Origin: Flavobacteriaceae bacterium | Lineage (GTDB): Bacteria > Bacteroidota > Bacteroidia > Flavobacteriales > Flavobacteriaceae | DNA length: 17,417 nt | Assembly (NCBI GenBank): GCA_949507465.1 | Contig: CATEMS010000305.1 | Location: 1 to 17,417, forward strand | Direction: 5' to 3' | Part shown: piece after piece, positions 1 to 6,728 of the stretch | Layout: every line of letters begins with the position of its first letter | Position numbering within the stretch: the stretch's first letter is position 1 | Program-made: the position numbers and the translations under genes | The notes under the pieces: generated by a model | The model's input: the letters and a program-made list of their open reading frames with translations, nothing else | The model's database searches: none | Told to the model about the DNA's origin: nothing

Positions 1-44
1 ATTTAGCAAAAGCAAACTATAAAAATGATTAGATTTACTGTAAG

Positions 45-122
45 TAAAAACTAAGCACAACACTATGTATAGTGCATATGCACCCTTCGGGATGCAAACG
101 CACCATACACCAACCGTTGTAA
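45..122. repeat. attC-like imperfect inverted-repeat element, copy 1
   Basis: This is a large imperfect hairpin element before the bestrophin gene. The outer arms are ACAAC (57-61) and GTTGT (116-120). Inner arms 66-75 and 100-109 pair at 9 of 10 positions. The core contains the perfect palindrome GTGCATATGCAC (72-83) and a C-UUCG-G type tip (85-90). Unpaired spacers of 4 and 6 nt separate the outer and inner arms. Short outer boxes ending in AAC/GTT, a spacer and a longer inner stem are the layout of integron attC sites, but the outer boxes do not match the RYYYAAC/GTTRRRY consensus exactly. The left 18 nt recur at 1900-1917 with one change. Identification as a recombination site is inference; it could be another intergenic repeat family. 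Confidence 0.5.
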
Positions 123-156
123 AACATCTAAATATTAAACCTATTAATAAAGATCA

Positions 157-1044
157 ATGATAAAGTATAATCCCAAAGATTGGTTCAGTTTAATTTTTGA
201 ATTTCATAAAAGTGACACCCTAAGAAAGCTCATTTACATACTTCTTATATATGGATTTTATGCTACTTCAATAGTCTTTTTAGAATTACAATACACCAAA
301 TTTAAAAGTACCATAGAAATTCATTCGCTTTTAGGTTTTGTATTGGGTTTGTTACTGGTTTTCAGAACAAATACAGCCTATGACAGGTGGTGGGAAGCAA
401 GAAAATTACTTGGTGCTTTGGTTAATACATCAAGGAATTTAGCACTTAAAATAAACACCTTTTTACCAGAAAACGAAGCCGAAAAAAGAACATTATTTGC
501 CAAGCAGATTAGCAATTATTGCTTCTCCTTGAAAAATCACTTAAGAGATAAAAAAAATATAAGTGAACTAGAGCTAAACGAAGATTTAACAGAAAAAGAA
601 CTTCATCCCATCAATCACATCCCTAATTACATTGCTCAAAAAATCTTTTCACTTACCAAAAACATGTATGATAAGAAATACATTACAGACAATATATACC
701 TCACTATTGATGACCAAGTGAAACAATTTACTGATATCATAGGTGGTTGTGAGAGGATAAAGAAAACACCCATTCCTTATTCCTACAATATTTTTCTTAA
801 AAAATTCATCTTTATCTACACCATGACTTTACCTCTAGGGCTTGCCACTCGCTTTGATTATTGGTCTATACCTATTTCAGTTTTTGTGCTATACATCCTA
901 TGCAGCCTAGAAATTTTAGCTGCTGAAATTGAAGACCCATTTGGTGAAGACACCAACGATTTACCTGTAGATGAAATTTGCGTAACAATCAAAGAGAACA
1001 TAGAAGATATTTTAAATCAAACAAACAGATCTATCATAGGGTAG
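157..1044 (+). CDS. Bestrophin-family ion channel (UPF0187-like)
   Basis: A 295-residue inner-membrane protein of the bacterial bestrophin family, whose characterised members form pentameric ion channels. Hydrophobic segments lie at about residues 24-42 and 55-70, with another pair around 215-255. The hallmark stretch RTNTAYDRWWEARK is at 70-83, and a conserved acidic C-terminal motif EIEDPFGEDTNDLP begins at 257. The length is normal for bacterial bestrophins and no frameshift is visible. The ATG at 157 follows an AT-rich stretch without a recognisable promoter or ribosome binding site. The gene stands alone, 69 bp before the PhzF gene and just downstream of the attC-like element. The family call is firm; ion selectivity cannot be read from the sequence. 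Confidence 0.9.
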   Translation: MIKYNPKDWFSLIFEFHKSDTLRKLIYILLIYGFYATSIVFLELQYTKFKSTIEIHSLLGFVLGLLLVFRTNTAYDRWWEARKLLGALVNTSRNLALKINTFLPENEAEKRTLFAKQISNYCFSLKNHLRDKKNISELELNEDLTEKELHPINHIPNYIAQKIFSLTKNMYDKKYITDNIYLTIDDQVKQFTDIIGGCERIKKTPIPYSYNIFLKKFIFIYTMTLPLGLATRFDYWSIPISVFVLYILCSLEILAAEIEDPFGEDTNDLPVDEICVTIKENIEDILNQTNRSIIG

Positions 1045-1113
1045 TACACAGAGGTGTCACAATCATAGATGGCACATACATCCCTTGACAAAGCTTAAAA
1101 TAAACTGGCATAA

Positions 1114-1902
1114 ATGAAACTAGAACTATATCAAATAGATGCATTTACAGATAAAACATTTGGAGGCAATCCTGCTTGTGTAGTTCCTTTATCTCACTGG
1201 TTGGCTGATGATATTTTGCTAAAGATCACTAAAGAAAATGCAGTTGCTGAAACTGCGTTTTTTGTAGACAAAGGTGACAAAATACATCTAAGATGGTTTA
1301 CCCCAGATATTGAAATGGATTTGTGCGGTCATGCAACACTTGCAACTGCTCATTGTTTAAAGTCAATTTTAAAGTATCCTAAAGACAAGATACTTTTTGA
1401 AACACTCAGCGGTGATTTAACCGTTTTAGTGGAAGATGATTTATATCATTTGGATTTTCCATCACGCATGCCTGTAGTTTCACAACTCCCAGAAACAATT
1501 TATAAAGCTTTAAATATACCACCTAAAGAAGTTTACAAAGCAAGAGATTATCTGCTGGTCTATGATACCCAAAAGGAGATTGAAGAAATTAAAATTAACA
1601 GGCACATGTTTGATAAAATAAATATTAATCCCGGGGGAGTAATTGTTACAGCCAAAGGTGAAAATTGTGATTTTGTGTCGAGATTCTTTACACCACAAGC
1701 ATCAATATTGGAGGACCCTGTTACCGGTTCAGCGCATTGCTCATTAACTCCCTTCTGGTCATCAAGGCTTAAAAAAAATCAATTAAATGCCTTGCAAATT
1801 TCTGATAGAGGCGGAACCTTACAATGCCAAAATAAAAAAGATAGAGTGCTAATAAGTGGGAAAGCAAAAACATACTCAATTGGAACCTTGTGGACACAAT
1901 AA
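1114..1902 (+). CDS. PhzF-family isomerase/epimerase
   Basis: A 262-residue protein of the PhzF/YHI9 family, a two-lobed fold related to diaminopimelate epimerase. Family features are visible: the N-terminal motif IDAFTDKTFGGNPA (8-21), the catalytic-type glutamate E46 in NAVAETAFF, DLCGHATLATAH (about 70-81), and the second-lobe motif EDPVTGSAHC near 200-209. The length is typical. There are no phenazine genes nearby, so this is a stand-alone family member with unknown substrate, as most are, and the phenazine name should not be taken as a function. Its TAA stop (1900-1902) is the first three bases of the second attC-like element. Confidence 0.9.
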   Translation: MKLELYQIDAFTDKTFGGNPACVVPLSHWLADDILLKITKENAVAETAFFVDKGDKIHLRWFTPDIEMDLCGHATLATAHCLKSILKYPKDKILFETLSGDLTVLVEDDLYHLDFPSRMPVVSQLPETIYKALNIPPKEVYKARDYLLVYDTQKEIEEIKINRHMFDKININPGGVIVTAKGENCDFVSRFFTPQASILEDPVTGSAHCSLTPFWSSRLKKNQLNALQISDRGGTLQCQNKKDRVLISGKAKTYSIGTLWTQ

Positions 1903-1970
1903 AAACTAAGTACAACAAACATCACATTATTTGTAATGTATGATACCTGCCAATAACCGGTGGGTGCACA
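1900..1970. repeat. attC-like element, degenerate copy 2
   Basis: Positions 1900-1917 match 45-62 at 17 of 18 bases (TAAAAACTAAGYACAACA). The right end AACCGGTGG (1955-1963) resembles AACCGTTGT of copy 1 at 7 of 9 bases, so the closing GTTGT box appears mutated. The interior holds a hairpin ACATTA-TTTG-TAATGT (1924-1939). It can be lengthened by ATC/GAT (1921-1923/1942-1944) across a 2-nt bulge. The interior sequence differs from copy 1, so only the ends and overall plan are shared, as expected of attC-type elements. It begins at the stop codon of the PhzF gene and ends before the DUF4287 gene. Confidence 0.45.
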
Positions 1971-1988
1971 ACCATTTAAAAACACACT

Positions 1989-2201
1989 ATGGGATTATCA
2001 CCAAAAGAGATGGAAGATGCGATTGTTAAAAATCTCCAACATAAAACAGGAAAGTCTATACATCAATGGCAACAAGTATTACTAGAAGAAAATCATGCTA
2101 CTAAAAAACAAATGAAATTATGTCTTAAAGAAAAATACAAATTAGGACATTTTCAAGCCCAGACTATCGTCAAGTTATTTCTACAGCAGAGCAAACCCTA
2201 A
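1989..2201 (+). CDS. DUF4287 small protein
   Basis: A 70-residue soluble, lysine-rich protein. The pattern KTGKSIHQW (residues 20-28), then KKQMKLCLKEKYKLGHFQAQTIVK (about 39-62), matches the DUF4287 type, in which a TGK motif is followed by a helix ending in LGHGHA-like residues. Function is unknown; the family is common in small accessory genes. The start is the ATG at 1989, shortly after the degenerate attC-like element. The stop lies 22 bp before the next start, so the two genes may share a transcript. The family call rests on remembered pattern, not a search. Confidence 0.75.
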   Translation: MGLSPKEMEDAIVKNLQHKTGKSIHQWQQVLLEENHATKKQMKLCLKEKYKLGHFQAQTIVKLFLQQSKP

Positions 2202-2223
2202 CCTAAGTATTTAATTCAAACAT

Positions 2224-2877
2224 ATGAAAAAGATAATTTTAACAATTTTATTCGCCACATATACTCTTAGCTGCTTTTCACAGAATTTTCAAATGATAAG
2301 TATTTCTGATTATTTATGGAAAAAAGATGATAAAACAGCAAAAGATTGTTTTCAATGGAGCAAAAAGAAATACCCAAACTCAATAGTAGGTTCTTATTTT
2401 GATAATCCTGTCAAAGACACAATTTTTTCTAGCATATCCAATAATTTTCCGGAGAGGTGCCTAGGGGTATGGGAGGGAACTATGAAAATGTATAGCTACG
2501 ATAAACTCCGCGATAGTGTGAAGGTAAGATTTACTGCCGCCAGATCTGATGTTGATGGGACCTACATTTGGAAAACAGAGTATCTATCAAAAACCACCCC
2601 TATGGTTAAGGATTACAAACTACTGGTTGATGATTTAGACAAAGGCAAGTATATTCTCTCTGAAGGTAATGGCATAGAACTAGTAGAGTATTGTGTTGAT
2701 AACAAACTTTATAGCTTGTTTAAAGTTCAAGATATTTGGCTCACATCGACAACAGAGTTAATTGATAAAAAATTGATTTTTGAAGTCACATCTGGCAGAG
2801 AATTAAACCAAGTAAATGGAATTAAAAACTACTCTTTTACCAATCTACAGCGAGTTGTAATGCAACAAATTAAATAA
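2224..2877 (+). CDS. Unrecognised secreted protein
   Basis: A 217-residue protein I cannot assign. Residues 1-20 form a signal peptide (MKKIILTILFATYTLSCFSQ) with probable cleavage after SQ. C17 is not in a good lipobox (TLSC), so a soluble exported protein is more likely than a lipoprotein. The mature part alternates short beta-type stretches. A segment starting near CLGVWEGTMKMYSYD (about 79-93) followed by repeated aromatic strand-like pieces resembles lipocalin/DUF1579-like barrels in style only. It is probably periplasmic or cell-surface. It begins 22 bp after the DUF4287 gene. No catalytic motif is evident. Confidence 0.65.
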   Translation: MKKIILTILFATYTLSCFSQNFQMISISDYLWKKDDKTAKDCFQWSKKKYPNSIVGSYFDNPVKDTIFSSISNNFPERCLGVWEGTMKMYSYDKLRDSVKVRFTAARSDVDGTYIWKTEYLSKTTPMVKDYKLLVDDLDKGKYILSEGNGIELVEYCVDNKLYSLFKVQDIWLTSTTELIDKKLIFEVTSGRELNQVNGIKNYSFTNLQRVVMQQIK

Positions 2878-2981
2878 TGTTTTAAACCTATTGATTCTAC
2901 TTGGTATCTTCTTTTGTACAAAACAAATAATAAATTAGTTATTTTTAAAAAAATTCAATACGATTACCAACAGCGTATCAA

Positions 2982-3446
2982 ATGAAATTAAACCACTATC
3001 TAGCCAACCGATTAAAAGAAGTTTATACGCAAGGAAAATGGGTATTAGGCACCAATTTTAAGGAACAAATAAGTGATCTTCACTGGGAAAAAGCAAACCA
3101 AAAAGTAGGTGATTTTAATTCCATTGCCGACATAACTTTTCACATTAATTATTACACCTCGGGCATGATTAAAGTACTCAAAGGAGGACCACTTGATATA
3201 AGAGATAAGTATAGCTTTGATTACCCTGGCATAGCTTCTGAACAAGATTGGCAAAATTTAGTATCTAAGTTTTGTCTTGACTCCGAAGAATTTATTGACC
3301 TTGTCGAAAAAATGACAGACCAAAAAATAGTTTCAGATTTTGTAGAAAAAAAATATGGAACTTATTTTAGAAATATTGACTCAATGATAGAACATGCCAG
3401 TTATCACCTTGGGCAAATAGTACTTATAAAAAAACAAATCAAATAA
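2982..3446 (+). CDS. DinB-like / DUF1572 four-helix protein
   Basis: A 154-residue helical protein with the layout of the DinB/YfiT superfamily, which are metal-binding four-helix bundles. The three metal-ligand histidines expected for this fold can be placed at H54 (FHINYY) and H138/H142 (MIEHASYHLGQIVLIKKQ). The final helix, with HxxxHxGQI, is the clearest signature and fits the DUF1572 subgroup. Some relatives act in thiol transfer or stress responses, but the role here is unknown. It is a solitary plus-strand gene, with 104 bp of AT-rich spacer before it in which I see no strong promoter. Confidence 0.75.
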   Translation: MKLNHYLANRLKEVYTQGKWVLGTNFKEQISDLHWEKANQKVGDFNSIADITFHINYYTSGMIKVLKGGPLDIRDKYSFDYPGIASEQDWQNLVSKFCLDSEEFIDLVEKMTDQKIVSDFVEKKYGTYFRNIDSMIEHASYHLGQIVLIKKQIK

Positions 3447-3599
3447 CAATTCCCTAAAGCCTTGCAACTATTGCAAATTTTTCAATATTAAATTTGGATG
3501 TAAAATCATGATAAATATAGTTCTCTCACACTATGTTATAATTAAATCTCAAACCCAATGTCTATCTAATCTAAAGGGTAGATTCAAAAATACGATGTC

Positions 3600-3971
3600 A
3601 TGCCAGAGGTAACGAAAGAAAAAAATGAAAAAATTGCGAAAATGAATTTTGGATCCATCTATCCACATTACTTAAATAGAATAGAAAAACATGGCCGCAC
3701 CAAAGAAGAACTCGACCGGGTTATTTTATGGCTTACAGGGTATGATCCAAATAAACTAGAGTCTTTTGTTGCTGGCAATGGAACGTTTGGAGATTTTTTT
3801 GAGGGTGCAAAAATGCATCCAAATGCCCATAAAATTAATGGCGTAGTATGTGGATATCGTATTGAAGAAATACATGAAGATTTAGCTTTATACAGAGATT
3901 GCAGACGCATGGAAAAACTCATAGATGAACTTGCAAGAGGTAGGAAGATAGAAAAGATTTTAAGACAATAG
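3600..3971 (+). CDS. DUF2200 protein
   Basis: A 123-residue soluble protein of the DUF2200 family. Its conserved stretches are all recognisable: KIAKMNFGSIYPHYLNRIEK (11-30), GRTKEELDRVILWLTGY (32-48), GVVCGYRIEEI (81-91) and MEKLIDELARGRKIEKIL (104-121). The length is typical. The ATG at 3600 is preferred over the in-frame ATG at 3642 because family members carry a short lysine-rich lead before the KxxKM motif. Function is unknown; relatives turn up as solitary accessory genes in diverse bacteria. A weak 6-bp hairpin (3568-3573/3579-3584) lies 15 bp before the start, of uncertain meaning. Confidence 0.85.
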   Translation: MPEVTKEKNEKIAKMNFGSIYPHYLNRIEKHGRTKEELDRVILWLTGYDPNKLESFVAGNGTFGDFFEGAKMHPNAHKINGVVCGYRIEEIHEDLALYRDCRRMEKLIDELARGRKIEKILRQ

Positions 3972-4179
3972 TACAATAAAACAGTAAACAACATATCGTA
4001 TATATCAAACAGCCATTACCCATTTCAACCTATAGGCTAAAAATCTACTTTTATGATTTTACACACATGAAATAGATAAAGGTTTCATTATTGGTTCTTT
4101 GTTTTAAAAAAACATATAATTAAATTTAACCCATACAATTAATGGGTATCTTGTCTTTGTTTCAAAACAGATTTTTAAA

Positions 4180-4677
4180 ATGAGTACAGAATTTAAAGAA
4201 ACACAAAAATTCTCGCAATGGTGGCTTTGGGTGCTTCTCATTGGTATAAGCCTAGTGCCTATTGTGGGGCTCTACAAGCAACTGTATTTAAATCAAGCAT
4301 TTGGTGATAAACCAATGTCTACTACGGCCCTTGGCATATTTTGCCTTTTTACTTTTTCATTCATTGTTCTTTTTTGGTGTATGCGTTTAAAAACGCATAT
4401 CAACCCCCATGGAGTTCATATGCATTTCTTTCCTTTTATTAAAAAGAAGGTACATTGGGATCAAATAAAAACCATAGAGGTGGTTAATTATGGCTTTGTA
4501 GGAGGTTGGGGAATCAGGTTATTTACCTCTTACGGAACCGTATACAACATACAGGGCAATATGGGTTTAGCCATTGAACTTACAAGCGGTAAAAAATTTC
4601 TAATCGGAACTCAAAAGCCAAAAGAATTAACCCTCTTTACAGAGAAATTAAATACTCAAATTCTCAATCATACATAA
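4180..4677 (+). CDS. Two-TM membrane protein with PH-like tail
   Basis: A 165-residue protein with two hydrophobic helices at about residues 14-31 and 50-68. A roughly 90-residue cytoplasmic-type tail follows, reading as alternating strands (GVHMHFFPFIKKKVHWDQIK, then the strand pair ending in KKFLIGTQKPKEL). A strand-rich tail with VHWDQI-like and GKKFLIGT-like strands after a TM hairpin is the arrangement of bacterial PH-domain (bPH/DUF6141-like) membrane proteins. I am fairly sure of the fold type and not sure of the exact family. Function is unknown. The 208-bp upstream spacer contains an ACCCAT/ATGGGT inverted repeat (4129-4134/4142-4147) overlapping a weak -7-like TATCTTG (4147-4153), a possible regulated promoter. 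Confidence 0.65.
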   Translation: MSTEFKETQKFSQWWLWVLLIGISLVPIVGLYKQLYLNQAFGDKPMSTTALGIFCLFTFSFIVLFWCMRLKTHINPHGVHMHFFPFIKKKVHWDQIKTIEVVNYGFVGGWGIRLFTSYGTVYNIQGNMGLAIELTSGKKFLIGTQKPKELTLFTEKLNTQILNHT

Positions 4678-4747
4678 AACTTTAAAACCGCTTCTATTTG
4701 CTGATACCTTGATGTATATTGTAACAAACTTGAGGGTTTATATTTAT

Positions 4748-5944
4748 ATGAAATACACGTTATTTACACTATTTTTCTCCATTAGTATCTGTAATGCTCA
4801 AGCTCAGATTGTAAGCATTCCAGACCTTAATTTTAAAAATGCACTGCTTAACGATTCTGGTGTCAACACCAATTTTGATAATGAAATTCAAGTCTCTGAG
4901 GCTCAAGCAGCTCTAGATCTACTTTTCTATTATGAAGACATTTCAGATTTTACAGGTTTAGAGGCCTTTGTGAATCTGCAAACCTTGGCAATTGAGGGTG
5001 AATTAATTACCTCTATTGATTTAAGTGCCAACCTTGAGGTAACAAATTTGTCTATTGTAGTCACACCAATTACCAATTTAGACTTAAGCTCAAATAGCCA
5101 ATTAGAGAGCTTAACGTTGGTGGCTAATGAGCTAACTACCCTAGACTTATCTACCAATCTACAACTTGAGTATATTTATTTTTTGAATAACCCTCTTACT
5201 GATTTGAATTTAGGGGCAAACATTGTCTTAGAGGAACTCATTGTTTCAAGCAATGTAATTTTGCCTACTTTAGATGTAAGTGAGAATACCTCTTTAAAAA
5301 AAATTGAAGTGGTCAATAATTCAATGACTAGTTTTGATGTTTCAAATAATATAAATTTAGAAATATTAAGGACCTATGGTAACAATCTGTTGACTCTTGA
5401 TGTGAGTACTAATCTGATGCTCAAAGAACTAAACACTATGTTTAACCAATTATCCTCACTAGATTTGAGTGCCAACACAGCGCTAGATTGGTTCAATGCA
5501 AGAAATAATCAATTACAAACCCTTGATGCAAGAAATGGCAATAACGATTTATTTATAAATTTTAACGTAATCAACAATCCTGATTTACAATGTATATTAG
5601 TGGATGATTCCACTGCCAATTATCTAACATCTTGGAATGTGGATCAAAACACGTTATTTGGCAATTCAAATCAAGATTGTCAACCTTTGGTTGTGGATCA
5701 AAATGAGATATACGCTCCACACTTCTATCCTAATCCAGCTTTAGAAACACTTTTTATTGAGGCTAAAAAACCCATGTTAGAGTTTTGTATATATACCACA
5801 ACAGGTGCTATATTCATGCAAGACAAGCCATCTCAACCCTCCTCTTTTTACCAAATAGATGTAAGTACTCTGCCCTCTGGGGTTTATTACATCAAAGTGG
5901 TAGGCTCGACCTTCAGGAGTATAAAGAGAATTATGAAATATTAA
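4748..5944 (+). CDS. T9SS-exported leucine-rich-repeat protein
   Basis: 398 residues counted from ATG 4748. This start is chosen because it opens directly on a signal peptide (MKYTLFTLFFSISICNAQAQ), whereas the upstream ATGs add 13 residues ahead of it. After a cap resembling VSIPDxNFKxxL (21-33) come about eight or nine repeats of roughly 21 residues with the pattern LDLSxNxxLExLxLxxNxLTx (about 90-270). The C-terminus (324-398) is a type A Por-secretion sorting domain: FYPNPALETLFIEA, a strand pair, then LPSGVYYIKVV and a basic end KRIMKY. The protein is predicted to cross the outer membrane by T9SS and be anchored or released at the surface, probably for binding or adhesion. The ligand is unknown. 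Only weak promoter-like sequence precedes it. Confidence 0.88.
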   Translation: MKYTLFTLFFSISICNAQAQIVSIPDLNFKNALLNDSGVNTNFDNEIQVSEAQAALDLLFYYEDISDFTGLEAFVNLQTLAIEGELITSIDLSANLEVTNLSIVVTPITNLDLSSNSQLESLTLVANELTTLDLSTNLQLEYIYFLNNPLTDLNLGANIVLEELIVSSNVILPTLDVSENTSLKKIEVVNNSMTSFDVSNNINLEILRTYGNNLLTLDVSTNLMLKELNTMFNQLSSLDLSANTALDWFNARNNQLQTLDARNGNNDLFINFNVINNPDLQCILVDDSTANYLTSWNVDQNTLFGNSNQDCQPLVVDQNEIYAPHFYPNPALETLFIEAKKPMLEFCIYTTTGAIFMQDKPSQPSSFYQIDVSTLPSGVYYIKVVGSTFRSIKRIMKY

Positions 5945-6128
5945 TTTTTTTGATATAAGTGATGTGGTAAATTTTATAAAACCAACTCCCAATACAATGC
6001 TTTTTACCCAGAGCATTAAAAAAAGAACCCGTGGATACCTACTTCAAATACTTTGCCCTAAAAAAAAAATTGATACCTTTAATTTTTGTTATATATCCAA
6101 ATCAATAACTGTATTTAAAAAGAAAATT

Positions 6129-6572
6129 ATGTCAAAATTTTGTTACAAACTCATGTTACTTTTGGTATTAATTTTTCCATTGGTGTGCACTAGCCAAACC
6201 TCAACTACTGATAAGACTATATTTCCTGACAAGATACTGAGTGTCAAGCTTGGAGCTGATGATCCATGGCTTGGTGTTACCTATGAGAAACTAATAAGTC
6301 AAAGTGTTGGTCTTGAGGGTCAAATAGGTTTTTTTGGTGCCTCATTTGGGGTTAAATATTATTTTCTAGCTCTCGAAAACAAGAAAATTAATTTCTCTGC
6401 GGGCATTTCACCGGGTTTAGGACTTTCAGGGGGGAAGGTATATTTCCCAGTAGCAGTTAATTTTTGGTCAAAAGGCAACTATAGAATTAGTTTCGATATG
6501 GGCCCAACAGTTAATTTTGGTTCTACAAATAACATCCCTAATTTTTCTCTTAAAATCGGTAAAGCACTTTAA
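6129..6572 (+). CDS. Small outer-membrane beta-barrel-like protein
   Basis: 147 residues from ATG 6129, where a signal peptide begins (MSKFCYKLMLLLVLIFPLVC, cleaved around TSQ-T). The longer in-frame version from 5964 adds 55 residues of low-complexity lysine-rich sequence with no signal character and is rejected. The mature part consists of alternating glycine- and aromatic-rich strands (GLEGQIGFFGASFGVKYYF, INFSAGISPGLGLSG, YRISFDMGPTVNFG), as in short outer-membrane barrels. No enzyme motif is present and the exact family is not recognised. Its TAA (6570-6572) directly abuts the open frame leading into the following acyltransferase-like gene, so the two may share a transcript. Confidence 0.7.
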   Translation: MSKFCYKLMLLLVLIFPLVCTSQTSTTDKTIFPDKILSVKLGADDPWLGVTYEKLISQSVGLEGQIGFFGASFGVKYYFLALENKKINFSAGISPGLGLSGGKVYFPVAVNFWSKGNYRISFDMGPTVNFGSTNNIPNFSLKIGKAL

Positions 6573-6728
6573 AAAATTAATCTAAGATTATTACGTTATA
6601 CCCAGTCTTTTCTTTTTAACCTCACAAAAAAGTTTCTCATCGACTCCCATAAATTTCTTCTAGAAACTTCCATAGATTTTGTACAACAGGATTACTGGAA
6701 TCAAGTACAAAAGGATATCAATTGTTTT

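Noticed and set aside
3..32. Possible tail of an upstream gene (frame 3 ending LAKANYKND, TAG at 30-32)
   Set aside because: Only nine codons are visible; too short to support a gene call, though it fits a gene ending just before the first attC-like element.
1045..1113. A third attC-like element between the bestrophin and PhzF genes
   Set aside because: No ACTAAGYACAAC left end and no convincing paired arms could be found there.
45..1970. CRISPR array
   Set aside because: Only two related repeats about 1.8 kb apart with whole genes between them; no regular short spacing and no cas genes.
1510..1985. Minus-strand open frames of 62-68 residues over the PhzF gene and its 3' flank
   Set aside because: Antisense to a firm family gene or covering the repeat, with no protein-like features.
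3668..3994. 108-residue minus-strand open frame over the DUF2200 gene
   Set aside because: It is the antisense shadow of a recognised family gene.
4709..4747. Longer start for the LRR protein
   Set aside because: The extra 13 residues precede a textbook signal peptide that starts exactly at ATG 4748.
5964..6128. 55-residue N-terminal extension of the barrel-like protein
   Set aside because: Lysine-rich, non-coding-like sequence ahead of a clear signal peptide at 6129.
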